A stretch of 64,000 nucleotides of DNA, from contig JAPWDM010000022.1 of assembly GCA_035578155.1 (NCBI GenBank), positions 2,357,076-2,421,075 of the forward strand, in the 5' to 3' direction. The notes under the pieces are model-generated. The model did not search any database, had not been told where the DNA came from, and saw only the letters and a program-made list of their open reading frames with translations. Source of the stretch: Brachynemurus nebulosus. Taxonomy: Eukaryota; Arthropoda; Insecta; Neuroptera; Myrmeleontidae. The position numbers were made by a program, and so were the translations under genes. Each line of letters opens with the position of its first letter. Position 1 is the stretch's first letter. Positions 24,907-36,944 of the stretch are shown piece after piece.

Positions 24907-26945
24907 CAAATTTTTGATACGACCCAACTTATCAGAAAAAATATTGGTACGAAATTTTTTCTTACTGAAATGCTATTTTGTAAGCTGTATTTACTGATTA
25001 GGTACCTATATATTCTGATTTTGTTTTATTTTTAAGTTTCTTTCTATGATTTATTTAATGCTACATTAGCAGATATTATCAGATTTTCAATTCCATACAC
25101 ATACTTAAACAGATTTATTTGTTTACTGTGCAAGATTTTAGATTTTTAGCCATGTTTGTCATTGGAATAAAACAAATAAAACAATTTTCCATAGGGTTAC
25201 GTATATTTTGTTATGTATACCTATTTATTCCAACAACAGAGTTCCTAATCAATGTGGGACTTAAAGGAAATTTTTCTTAGTCTACATATAAAATCAATTG
25301 AGTTTTGTTAGTTTCAGTATTGGAACCTTGATACACAAAAACATAAAAGCTACTGCTTGTGGGAAGATCTGCTTAAAAGTGAAAATGTGTAACTTTCAAA
25401 CACTTCGTGTATGACATAATACATAGCTGTATTGGAATTCTCTCATGTCGCTATTAATATTAAAAAAACAATGATAAGTGTAGTAAAATTCCTTAAACCC
25501 TAGCTAATATGCACACATACGGAGTCCAGACACTTATCATATTGGTGTACACCTACATAATATATCTACATAAAAGTATCTATAGAAAATGCAATTTTAT
25601 AGCTTACAATGTTGCATAGAATATATAAACACTATCTCCACTTATATTAATAAAGCTATTTTACATTCAAAACATATTTTATATTTGCATGTACACAAAC
25701 ACTTTACGTGTACGCGCTACTCTTCTCAACAATAATGTCTATAGCGTGATGAAGTGAGACAGAATGATAAGATATGATGATTAAAATTTAATATAAATTC
25801 TTATTCTCCTTGTTGCAACCAACAAGCAGCTTACTAATGCGGTGCGGGCCCGTGGATCACACGAATACTCCACTATGAATTTATATGAACTATGTGGGTA
25901 TGAAAATGTATACTATACTGACAGCATCTTTTTGCAATAATAACTTACTTGTGCTTGGTTATAATAAGCTTCAGTGGAAAACGATGTAAATTATTATTCA
26001 GCGTTACCTTATGTTTTCCTAATCAAAGTGAACGGATCTTATATCAGTATGACAACAACCACTTTCTTCACCCGGCATCATCGGCAAGATATTTTCCATT
26101 TGTCTTGTCCATCAGATGGCAAAGATTTGAAGAGCAAAAAATTATGAGATGATATTATTGCTACCCAATTGTTTTAAATATGATTAGCATATTTTCTCAC
26201 AATAGGCAGGATGAACAAATCGAAAGTCATATGCAGCAATTTATGTTGCTAAATCAAATAAACTTATGACAAACGCAGGCAGTTTTTTGTATTTTGTTGG
26301 AACATATATTCTTAAAACATTATTAATTTATTAATTAGAGCACTATTCTCAAACGTATAGAATAATTATTTTTTATTATTATTCGTATATTAAGTTTAGT
26401 AGGGGAAGTGGGTAAACAATAAAGCACTTTTTATAAACGGTCAATTATCCAAGATATTAATATTACTAATAGATTAACATCTAAAGTGGTATATGAGTAC
26501 ACATAATATACAGTTTGTTTATTATTAACTTCCCATTGGAAGTTATTGTAATGGGTCCGATTTTACGAATCGCTAATTAGGACATATCTCCACGTTTCAA
26601 GGTCACTAGAATCCGAATTCATCATTTTTAGCGTGGTGTCTGTGTGTGCGTTCGTTAGTTCGTTCGTTCTTGAATTTTTTTTCAACTCGCATATCTCGAG
26701 GACAAATGATGATATCGATTCCGGATTAATTTCATTAGATGCGTAAATAAAAAATGAAGACCAGATAAAGTTTCAGCAAATTCGGATTAGTGTTTTGTTT
26801 TTTATAATCAAAAAACTAAATTAAAAACTTTTTGTGAAAATAATTCTCTGTTGAGAGATTTACTTTGTGAAATTTCATTTTAAATATCGAAAATATTTAA
26901 AGTTTTAATTACTTTGTCAATTTCACGAAAATACTATTTTTTTTA
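24903..26945. other. AT-rich stretch, no gene seen
   Basis: A stretch at about 26525-26700 (TTCCCATTGGAAGTTATTGT, then TGTCTGTGTGTGCGTTCGTT) looks like dispersed repeat DNA of the kind common in invertebrates. It could be part of the Penelope-like element that follows, but I cannot show it. No coding motif otherwise. Confidence 0.35.
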
Positions 26946-26948
26946 CTT

Positions 26949-26982
26949 AACGCGTTTTCAGTCCTTTCGGCCATCATCATAG
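26949..26982 (-). other. Degraded hammerhead-like motif of a Penelope-like element
   Basis: On the minus strand the sequence TGATGATGGCCGAAAGGACT is followed by GAAAACGCGTT. This matches the layout of a hammerhead core (CUGAUGA, a short stem II with a GAAA loop, then GAAA and stem III). C3 is replaced by A and stem II has one or two mismatches, so it is probably inactive. Penelope-like elements are known to carry hammerhead motifs in their terminal repeats, and the GIY-YIG frame lies about 390 bp upstream on the same strand. Confidence 0.5.
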
Positions 26983-27369
26983 TAAATAACTGATGAAAAT
27001 AAAATGAAGAGAATTTATAGCTAAGAAGATGTGTAGGGTGTAATATTATTGAAAGTAAATTGGGAAAAACCCATAAATTTTTGTTTCGAAACAACTGCAC
27101 GTGTAAAGTTAAAAGCAATCAAAAAACCAGTTTGTAGGTACCGGCATGGTGGCTATTTTTACCTAATATTGTGACTGGTCAAATGGCTTGTTTATGATTA
27201 AATTAAACTGCGGGTGTCCAAAAATTATTGAAAGTTTGATGTAATTATATTCTTTCGAAATATTGAAATATTGAATCTTGTAATATTATTAAATATGTAA
27301 CTTCGAAATATTGAAATTTTGATGTAATTTCGAAAATTATTCGAATTATTGAAAGTTTGATGTAGGTAA

Positions 27370-27822
27370 TTATATTATAATTATATTCATCGTTAAAACT
27401 TCTACTTGTCGTTCACTGTTCAGTCTATTAATTTCCAGAGCCTCTAAACGATTCAGTTTTATACCCTTTTGACAAACGTGTAGAACTTTTGGTTTATGAT
27501 CCGTTCTGGGGAAATGACCTGTTTCCAAGATTTGTTGACCGAAATTAGAGTTGAGCATTTGTGAACCAATGTGCTCCTTATATCTTGTGTCGAAACTTCG
27601 TCCCGTTTGTCTCACATATTTGGCGTTACACTGGGGACAGTCCAAGCGAAAGACTCCACTCTTTTTTAGTGGATCAGTTTTTTCTTTGGCGCTGTAGAGA
27701 AAACGGCCAAGGTTTCCAACCGAATGAAAAGCTTGTGATATATTTTGTAAACCAGTTACCAATTTTATGTGAGATGACACCTAAGAATGGAAGGGATACA
27801 TAATGTTTTGGATCTGAATCAA
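27370..27822 (-). pseudogene. Penelope-like element, C-terminal GIY-YIG endonuclease fragment
   Basis: Penelope-like retroelements encode a reverse transcriptase followed by a GIY-YIG endonuclease. The 136-codon frame here covers the linker (NLGRFLYSAKEKTDPLKKSGVF) and the endonuclease: a CPQC pair, KYVRQTGRSFDTRYKEH (usual form KYVGQTGRSF...R..EH), an ETGH histidine and NRLEALEIN holding the conserved Glu. The CX2C plus two His pattern matches the extra zinc-binding site of this endonuclease type. Defects are Gly to Arg in the YVGQT motif and a frameshift near 27725 that separates the upstream linker LPFLGVISHKIGNWFTKY from the rest. The reverse transcriptase is absent: the sequence switches near 27825 to an inverted second fragment. 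The family call rests on these motifs. Confidence 0.87.
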
Positions 27823-27837
27823 CTGTAAATGAAGGAT

Positions 27838-27937
27838 CCAGACCCAAAACATGTATCTCTTCCATTCTTAGGTGTCATCTCACATAAAATCGGTAACCGG
27901 TTTACAAAATATAATATATCACCAGCTTTTCATTTAA
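27838..27937 (+). pseudogene. Inverted second Penelope-like fragment (linker only)
   Basis: On the plus strand this encodes LPFLGVISHKIGNRFTKYN followed by ISPAFH. It is the same linker as in the minus-strand fragment, and at DNA level it is the reverse complement of about 27717-27812. The two fragments are head to head around a ~25-bp spacer. Similarity ends abruptly at 27937, after AGCTTTTCATT, and the following sequence is unrelated to the GIY-YIG region. Confidence 0.8.
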
Positions 27938-30017
27938 TGAGCAAAACAGGGAAGGAAATATGGTGAGTATATTTCTATACGTTATGGTTTAATTACGGTA
28001 TAGTTAATAAATTATGGTTTAATTTCTGTAGTCAGCTAGACTAAGGAGTGATCAACGCAGATGAATATCGTCATAATTCCTCATAGAAAACGGCATTCTT
28101 GCCGAAATCAATTACCTCGTTCTCCAACCACATCACAAATAACATTGCTTTAATTTGTGAAAAAAATGGAAATTTATAGTTACGAAGTATGTTTATTTTT
28201 AAAGAATTAATCAGTTAAAACATGATATCCTAAAAAAAGTATTATGCCATATAGATATGATACGTATTAGTACCTACTGAAAAATTTAGATTACTTGATT
28301 TATCCGTTGAAACTTTTATTAAAAAGAGGGTAATAAATTCTGGAAACACGGTACATGACATCAGTAAATAATCTAATAACTATACACTATAGAGTAATTT
28401 AATTACATTAGGTTTTCACAAACCTGTACTTATTCCCTTTTTCAAAAATTTTTTTCTTATTTTTATCTTTTTTACATCTGTTTATGTGTTACTGCATAAA
28501 AGATATGGTCGTCTGTACGATCCTGCGGGACTACTTGACTAGATTATATTATAGTAGAACTAGGTTCTTTATTTATTTCTAATATAGCTCCATATAAATA
28601 AGTTTTTGGCTCTAAAATTATCCATGCAGTTCGTACATACGTAAATAATAACTGCTTGACTACATACACTACTTACAGTAATATAACAATAAGCTGCGTG
28701 TAAATTAACTTTAGTGTGGACATAATGTATTATTCTTGATTAAAAATCTCATTAATTAACTAAATGAGCTAATGCTAACGCAGTGGCAATTTAATTATAT
28801 TCCTATTAAATGTTTAAAAAAACATAATTATAGGAATTTTAATATTGTATATTGAAATACATGAGAACTATTTCCAACTATTTGGCAGTTTATAAATTCA
28901 AAAAAAAAAAAAAAAAAAAAACTGAATATTGAGGTCTAGTATAAAAATATCCAAGTATTTAAGTGTGCGTTGTAAACTCAATTATTCGGTTTCAAAAATT
29001 ATACAAAATTTGTATTTAGAGTGAAATAATTAAGTACAGACAAAAACTACAAATGTAGTTAGTTGTGAGTCGTGTTTAAAAATGTGATAAATTGCCACCC
29101 AAACTTAAAATTTATATTACAAAAGAATAATTAAAAAGTTAACATTTGTTATAAATTACTTAAAATATATCACGGAACAACTGTATGTCAGTACGTAAAA
29201 ACCTATGAGCTACATGTAATTTGTCAACCATTTTCCAATATTCGGATTTTAGTTTAACAGTAAAATTAAAACTGACAGCCAGTCGTACCCTTCTGTTATC
29301 CTGCAAAACTAATGTATGCATAAAGTTGAGCAGTACAAGTGTTTCAAATAAATACAAAATACCAAATTACAGAAATAGAAAGTTGTAGGCGTAAATTTGG
29401 AAGAAAGGGGTTTACATTTCTCATGAATTATTGTTTAGTTACTACTGTGATTTTTGCGCCACTCACGAGAAAAGTGAGATTTGAAACTTACTTTGTTTGC
29501 TTGCTAATCTAATGTTATTTTCAAATCCTCCCCTTCCTCAAAATATTTTATCTCTTAGTTGTTCAATCTTATTAATTCTTTTAGTGGTTTCATTTTACAT
29601 AAAAATCGGTTTGCAGTAAAATATCTTATTCAAAATAGAACCTAGTGCCAGCCTTTATTATTATTTTAAATGTTTCAGTACTTTTTTGTTGCAGAGAAAA
29701 ACTATGAGTTTTGAGTGTAAATATCAGTGGGATTTAGTCAAAAACCAACAGTAAAAAATTTTATTTGAGACCGTTCTAGCCAGCGTACAACCTATCTATC
29801 GCCTCAATTTTGACCTAGAAGTAAAATTACACTAGGCTACATTTGTATACATTATTGTTAGGTTGGTGTAAATATAATATCGGATTTTTTATTTTTGATG
29901 TTAAAAAAATATATCGTAGATTTTTTAAATGATTAATATTAAATAACAATAAAAAGCTTTATTTTTTGTTTAATTGCTATTACAGCGTCGATAAACATAA
30001 ATAATACAATGAACGTT
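27938..30017. other. AT-rich stretch, no gene seen
   Basis: Contains a 22-bp poly(A) at 28900-28921 with no recognisable retroposon body upstream of it. The minus frame 29160-29357 has no motif. Confidence 0.35.
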
Positions 30018-30534
30018 CCCGAGTAGAAATTTTTTAGGGCTGCAATAGGACCCGGATCCGGTTTGCCGGACTTAAGGTAGGGCCCTGACCAGGAAAACTA
30101 TATGAGGATCGGACCAAAAATATAACGCTTTTCACTTCCGGCCCCGATCAGGCTGCCTGTTCCGGCCCTGATCAGGCTACAAACCGGTTTACCGGACTTA
30201 AGGCCGGACTTAAGGTAGGGCTCGGATCAGGCAAACAATATGAAGGCTGAATCAAAAATATAACGCTTTTTCAGTTCCGGCCCTGATCAGGCAGCCTGTT
30301 CTGGTCCTAGTCGGGCAGCCTCTCCCGGCCCTGATGCGGAAGCCTGCTCCGACCGTGATCAAACAGCCTTTTCTCGTCTAGGTCCGGCAGCCTGTCCTAT
30401 GACATATATTACGGTATTTAAATTCGGTTATATCTGTATGTGTATAGCATGTACTACCGTCAGTTGGAGCGAATCTGGACTATTTTTTCAGTTTTTTGGC
30501 AATAAATTGTTTAGATTTTATTTAAAAAATTCTA

Positions 30535-30664
30535 AAAATAGTATATTGTACAATAAGTGCGGGAAATTGTCGATTGTCCACGAAAGCGAAGTTGTGAGTG
30601 TAGTGAGTGCGCTCATTCGCTTGAGTGGGCAATCGACAATCCCGCACGAGTTGCATATACTATT
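30535..30664. repeat. Short hairpin repeat
   Basis: AATAGTATATTGTACAATAA-GTGCGGGAAATTGTCGATTG on the left pairs with CAATCGACAATCCCGCAC-GAGTTGCATATACTATT on the right, with a ~45-nt loop. It has the form of a tiny MITE. The 124-aa plus-strand frame covering it is not supported as a gene. Confidence 0.7.
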
Positions 30665-31305
30665 TTTTATTACGAATTTGTCATACTTTTTTCTATTATT
30701 ATTACTATCTTTAACATCTTTATTACTTTTTAAAATAATATTTTTAAGTGTTCGTCTTTTTTTTCTGAATTAATTATTGTTTAAATTACTTTGTTGGTGG
30801 TTTCTATAGAAATAATTATGAAATATTTATTAAATGAAAAATCTAAAGGCGGCTTTGCGTGTTTTGATTAAATTTGCGTGTTTTGTTGTCAATTTGCGTG
30901 TGGAAAGTTACTTTCCGCACACAAACAAGTATGTGGGAAGAGTACAGTGGGTAAAAAGCTGTTTTGCGTACAGAAATGTGTGCGCCAAGTTAGTACTTCT
31001 CCCGCATGAGTAATAGAATATAATTTAAATACTTTAATATCGCGAGCATATAGGGCAGTGTAATAATAATATGAAAATTAGTACCTACTGCAACAATTTT
31101 TTTTTTTTTTTTTTGGTTATATAGTGTCTAGATTCGCTCCACACATATAAATCACATTCAGTCATGCATATGGGTAAAATCGGACATAAAAAGATAAAAA
31201 TAGCTGAATTTCCAATCTGGAAATTCGCATAAAATTCGGATAAGTAACTGCATCAGCGAATGAGTTTTGATGGGTGAAATAAAACATTTTGGATTTAAAT
31301 GAATT

Positions 31306-31750
31306 TTATTTCGATTTGTCTTTAAGTCTATCATGCAAGGTCGATTTGGAAACATGCAAATATTCAGCAGCTTGTCTGAGCAATTTTCTTTTATTTTTAA
31401 TATCGGAAAGCAGGGGCGCAAAACTACATATCTACAGGGAGTCCAACAAAAATTTAAATTATCAAATTTTTTGATACCCGCATTCCTCCGATAACAATGG
31501 AAAATGTTGTAATAAAATGTCGTCTCCGAAATTTTGATTCTCAAATAAAAAATATTAGTAAACCACTAAAAATTTTGCTTTTTAATATAAATAAAATAAA
31601 CTGAAGGAAAATTTCCAGGTAATTTTGGGGGGTCCGGACCCCTTGAACCTCCCCGGTTATTGCGCCTTTGTTGAAAAGAGCCCATTTTATGTTATCTAGA
31701 CTACAGTTAATGTAGTTTCTACCCACGTTCTTTTTATATTGACGCACCAT
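31306..31750 (-). pseudogene. psq-type HTH domain of a pogo-like transposase, split by a TE
   Basis: Pogo/Tigger-class transposases start with a basic peptide and a psq-type helix-turn-helix that binds the element ends. On the minus strand, MVRQYKKNVGR leads into the first helix (SLDNIKWALF) from 31750 to 31673. After a 260-bp insertion the frame goes on through NKRKLL and RQAAEYLHVSKSTLHDRLK to a stop at 31306-31308. The AA...V.KSTLHDRL pattern is the family hallmark. Allowing for the insertion and one target copy, the two parts are in the same phase and join at a normal place within the domain. The rest of the transposase is missing, and the stop soon after the HTH suggests decay or a lost intron boundary. 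Confidence 0.78.
31411..31670. mobile_element. hAT-like MITE interrupting the psq domain
   Basis: The 260-bp element starts CAGGGGCGCAAAAC and, read inwards from the right, CAAAGGCGCAATAAC. A GGGGGGTCCGGACCCC palindrome sits near the right end. The flanking octamers are TCGGAAAG (31403-31410) and TTGAAAAG (31671-31678), six of eight identical, fitting an aged hAT target duplication. Confidence 0.72.
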
Positions 31751-32248
31751 GGTGTATGAATTCGCCTCACCTATAGACAGTTTTTTGTTAATCAATTTAT
31801 TAAAGAAAATTAAGCACAATACAGCTTTCATTTTTGGTGCATATATTGCCAAAAAGACGCCAAACATTTTTTACCAGTCCCTACTTTATATATATAATTG
31901 TTTTTTTTTTTTTCAGTTTATAAGATTTCAAAACGCTCGTTATTTTAAAAATTATAAAGAATGTACCTGTAAAATAACAAAATACAAAGATGTCACGTTC
32001 ACTGCTTTTCTTTGAAGACTAACTCATAACTGACAAAATTCGGTGGCATAAATTGATCTATGACCTTGTACGGCCATAACACTGACGAAGAAATATCGAG
32101 AGACAGCTCTGTCTAGATTCGCCCCTACTGTCCAGATTCGTCCCAACTGCTGGTACCTTATTTTTGTAATACTTACTCTTTATGATGCCAGCTTACAGCA
32201 GATTAATTTATAGTAAATTAAAAACGCAACGGAGACAGACTGGATCAT

Positions 32249-32328
32249 GTAGGATTTGAACACGCAACCTTTCGTATGCAGCTTATCACTCCGCATTTAT
32301 ACACTACTATATATGCAGTGAGCCACTA
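32249..32328 (-). repeat. tRNA-like sequence (A/B boxes)
   Basis: On the minus strand a B-box-like GTGTTCAAATCCTAC follows an A-box-like TAGTGGCTCACTGCA about 50 nt upstream. Stems are weak, so a SINE head or tRNA relic is likely. It lies between the pogo-like element and the right end of the outer TIR element. Confidence 0.45.
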
Positions 32329-32714
32329 AATTTTATATTGTTATGTTCTTAATTCTCAATATATACTTTTAAGTTTAAAAATTATCATAAATTGTATATT
32401 AACTTGAATGCGGTAGGACGATATTATATATTAAGGCCCTAATAAGGAAATGAAATCAAGGGCGGATCGTGAAAACCATAATATGGCCCTAATAAGGAGA
32501 TAAAATCAGGGCCGGATCAGTCCAACCATAATAGGGCCCGAATAAGGCACACGAGGTCAGGGCCAAATCAGACAAGTATAGCAATCCTTAATAGGATTTT
32601 CCTGATCCGCCCCTGGTCAGGGACTTATGCGATAATCTTAATAGGGCATACTCTTGATAAGCCTGATCCGGGCCAGATCGTGTTAGGGCTTGACTCAATT
32701 ATTTTCTACTCGGG

Positions 32715-35700
32715 TTATTATAGAGTTGATTACAATTGAAATAGGCCGAATACCGAATAATTCCCGAACATTCATGGCAAGCCTAACTTAAATACGTTAT
32801 CAAACAATAAATTAAATGTCACTGATATTACTTGAGTAAAAACAGAATGTTTGTTTTGTATGTGGAGAATGCAGCTATATTTTAGCATAATTAGGTTTAC
32901 ATTTAAAAATTTTTTAATTTAATTTGATAGACTCTACAAGAATACCTTTTTAAAAATAATCCTTACTATACATTAAATTCGAATGCCAATAATTTTATAC
33001 TAATTTGTTTGTATCAGTTACCAATTCCGTCTATTCAAGTACTCTGTCAGTGTAGATACATTTCAAATACTATTATCTAAAATGTAAATCCGATGAAAAA
33101 AACCTTAAAATATTTTTTCGACACAGAAAATATGATGTGTATATTTGTGTTTACAGTTAGTTTGATCTTAGAAAATATTATAGAAAAATATATATTTTAT
33201 CTTTCTCTCTCTATGTACGTACATATACATAATACATATAAGCAGAAGAAAGACGACGAAATCGACCTAACTCGAAATAACGAACATCATCCATACCTTC
33301 TTTACATTCAAATCAGCACAGTAGGTAAGTTCATCTTATTAGGAAAGTTCAAAGGAACGATATTGTTATACATATCTTCTTTATGTATTCTTTTCGGCAT
33401 AAAGCAAGAGAAACGGAAAAGTTGGAGAGGGGAAAGGAAATAGCGATGTGATACGAATAATGATATTGTAAGTTAAAACGAAAATACAGTAGGCTTATTC
33501 GAAGGAAACTGTATAAAACTCTTTTTTTTGAAATTTAAATCGAAAAGATTTGACTTGAATTTCTGAAAAATATTTATGTAGGTATATGGATACACATCTA
33601 TTAAGTTAAAATTTGTCAATATACAATGAAAATATACCACCTGCAACTTCCTTTTTATCCGGAAAATGTATAAAAAAAATATTATTTATTATATATAAAT
33701 AAACTTGAATACGTCAATAAATAAACTCTTTGATTATGTTCCAGTGAATATGTGTTTAACTTAATATGACGTAATACGCGAAACAAAACAATTTATAATA
33801 TATAATATTGATTTGTTTCGTGTGGCGATCGGATTATACCTATTCTTTGAGCTATGTTAGTTCAGTTTATTACACAAAGTTAGAATTCTGAAATTTTGAC
33901 TTATTTCGATTTATTATTAAGCGTGGGGTATATTTTCTTATCACTATTTTGTCAACAGTTTTAATCAAGTAGTAATCAAATATTATTACTATCGGTGTAA
34001 AAATCATTTGAAAGCTTATTTCGAAAATCCGAATTTTTCTTGCATAGAAACAGAATTCCTGTATCTCTCTTTGTAAATTATTTCAAGACTAAATAATATT
34101 CTTTGTATAGTACCTAAAAGATATTTCAGCTTATTTTACTATGGATTTGAGAAGTTATATCCAAGGTAATTTCTTATATATCTGTAAATTTGGATTAGGA
34201 AACATCAATACCAGCTCAATTTGGAATTATTTGTAATTAATACTGTCCACACGTCCCCCCAGTTCCTTTTAGGATTTTTAGTCCAACAACGAAATCCTGA
34301 TAAATGCGTCATATCTGCCATTGCATTATGTGGTTTACACGTAGGCGCATTGTATTTGGTGGATCTTGATTTTAGACGCTTCAAATAAAACCAATAAATT
34401 TAATGTTTTACACCGAAAATTGTGAAGAATTCTGACTACTGACTACAAAGTCCTTACTAAATGCCCCTTTTTATATTCCAATTTTATAAGAAATCTCCGT
34501 ATATGTATATGGAGAAATTATAAAAACATATCCAAGGAATAAGATTATTGATAAAATGTCTACATATATCTCAATAAAAAAAAGTTATTGGAAATAAGAT
34601 AAAATACATTAAAACTAATAGATGAATAAGAGATGGATGATTTTATATGTAATATGTTTATTGAAGCTTAAATAAGTCATCGTTGAATTGAAAGATACGA
34701 GTTCTAGATATTTTATATTGATTGTTGACTTGGCCTGATGGTCCAGTGAATATCGTCATGTAGAAAGTTAGAAAGAAGCCAAACAAACCTATATATTTTT
34801 GTACATATAGTTTTAGCCGGTCTTAGAAATATATGTGTAGAACTTTTCTTATAACGAGAGAAACGTTTTCAAGAGGTTCGCAGAGATTTGAAATATGTTT
34901 TCATTGACTAGAAAGCTAATGCCCGAAATATTATTATAGTATGGGCACGCTAAAATTAATGTTTTCATATTTTCGTTAATATTTAAAATAATAGTAGGTG
35001 AACCTTACGGGATAAAAGTTTTCATTTAGTTATATAGGTTTAGAAGCTTTTGTACGAATTTGCAAACAACATCCTACCTTATAATTTTGACTTAAAACTA
35101 GTACGTAACCCAGCTGATTTATTGGGAAATTTGTATTTTCTGTTAGATCGAGAATTTCAGCTGCTGTAAATCAATTATTACAATATTTTGTTATAAATGA
35201 TTTTTTATATATGTTCGACTTTATACATCACGATTTTTTATATCCATTTAATTTAGATTCACTAAATTTTAGTGTGTTATACTGAAAGTTCTTATTAAGA
35301 ATAGAAACAAAGTTGCGAGACCATCATAACTGAAATTTATGTGTAGCTATAGTTAATGAAAATATGAAATTTTAGGGCCACGTGATGTGTGAATCTAATT
35401 TTTAACTAGAACAGGACTAAAATTTTTAAAAATTTGTTAACCCTCTGGTGTCAGTATATTGAAATATGTTTTAGAATCTACTCTAATTTCTTTTGTATTG
35501 ATCATTCATTTCTCTCATTAAAAATCAATATTTCTAGAAGTGACTTTTCTAGACGATCACGAATATATCAATGAGAAACCACTTCTCTAAGTATTAATGG
35601 TTAGTTTGCTTGAAGGGATGTTTGCTTTGTGTGTATATTCAGTTGACAAACTCAAATAAAACAACAAATAATAAACGGAAACGAGTAAAGAGAATCTTCA

Positions 35701-36944
35701 TTTTATTTCTTCAATTTTCATCTTCTTCACCGTCGACTTCATTTGCTTGTCTCTTGATCACTGAATATTGTACAAATATATATTGAGCGCAAGAATGAAC
35801 TGGATATATTATTTGTTTTCCCTTTTAACAAACCGATTTTTCTTTTCTTCCAGTGTTATTTGATTTGTGAATTAAACTGGACTGGACGGAGCTTTTCTCA
35901 ATTTTCGTAGAAAACTTACATTAAGCAAATAATATTAGAATGATGACGAGATATGGTTTATAGTATTTAAGCCTATTAAATAAAATAGCAGCCCTTTTAT
36001 TTTCATAAATTTTATACTTAATTATTAATGTTATCGCTATTTATTTTTAATACAGTTATTACAATAAATAGTTCGAAAAACAACCTATTTTGTCTTATTT
36101 CCCAGCGCTTACACACTCATAGTTTATGGTATTGAAAGATAGGTTATTTACTTATTTTTTTAGTTGTGTACCTCAAGTTTTATAAATGTGGTTATGATGC
36201 TGCAAACAAAAAATATATTTTTGTTTTTGGCTTGAGATCGAAAAGTTTTTTTCTAACAGCTTAAATTAATTTTTGATTTTTAATTTATTATTATTAATCC
36301 GGCGTGTGTACACTATATTTTTAAGAACACGGAGTGTACACTCGGTCTTTCAAGGAACGGTCGTGTTTTCAAAGTTTTCTAGGCTTCCAAAAAATCTCAA
36401 GAAATTTTGAGTTACTTTTTGGAGTGTCTACTACGTGGCCCAGCAGCTGCCAGAATCAAAAGTTTAAAACTGTTATTAATAAAAATCGACCAGCAATCCA
36501 AAAAGGATAAAAAATAAATATTTGTAAAAAAAATTCCTAGTTCTACAATGAAGGAATATTAAAACAAATGGTTTTGTCCAACTTTCTGCCCATAGCGGTA
36601 ACTATTTTCTTTTCTATGAATTGACAGGGAGAAGATTTTATCAATCCGCATTCGGCCGACTTTAAACCCTAACTGTCCTTCCACTTCAAACTTTTTCTAT
36701 TCTTGTTCTAGGTTCCTATTAAGTCCTTTATTTACTTGGGATTAATAACAGTCTGAGAAAAAATTTATCTGATTAACAACTGTTCCGGTGGATCCAAGGT
36801 AAGCCTTCACTGGAATGGCTATGGTGCATGATTAGGGAACTGTTTGGTCATGGATGTTAGTATCAGTTTTACGAATTAAATATATACATTTCTTTCAGCC
36901 TATTTCATGCCCGCGGGACGATTCAAGGCCAAATAATATTTATT
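32715..36944. other. AT-rich stretch, no gene seen
   Basis: The 116-codon plus-strand frame at 33093-33443 has no recognisable domain, a composition like the surrounding DNA and no supporting context. No bounded repeats were seen. Confidence 0.35.

Larger units (their letters stand above)
30457..32153 (-). mobile_element. pogo-like element nested in the 30018-32714 element
   Basis: The ends are CCGTCAGTTGGAGCGAATCT at the left and, read inwards from the right, CCAGCAGTTGGGACGAATCT, each flanked by TA (30455-30456, 32154-32155). The inner TIR word GTCTAGATTCGC recurs at about 32109 and 31121, as subterminal repeats. The interior codes on the minus strand for a psq-type DNA-binding domain (31306-31750), as expected for pogo/Tigger relatives. 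The catalytic DDE domain is not present. Confidence 0.72.
30018..32714. mobile_element. 2.7-kb TIR element with GGCCCTGATCAGG subterminal repeats
   Basis: The left end is CCCGAGTAGAAATTTTTTAG; the right end, read inwards, is CCCGAGTAGAAAATAATTGA. The left subterminal 380 bp holds many GGCCCTGATCAGGC-type palindromic words and paired TAACGCTTTT blocks. The right 310 bp holds GGCCCTAATAAGG and CAGGGCCGGATCAG words. These form GC-rich islands in AT-rich DNA. The target duplication is unclear (GTT against TTA outside). The middle is occupied by a separate pogo-like element. Dense subterminal repeats like these are usually transposase-binding sites. Confidence 0.75.

Noticed and set aside
30399..30773. 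124-codon plus-strand frame
   Set aside because: It spans a TIR, a hairpin repeat and T-rich DNA; no domain.
33093..33443. 116-codon plus-strand frame
   Set aside because: No recognisable domain, composition like the flanking AT-rich DNA, no conserved neighbour. Expected by chance in 64 kb; transcript evidence would be needed.
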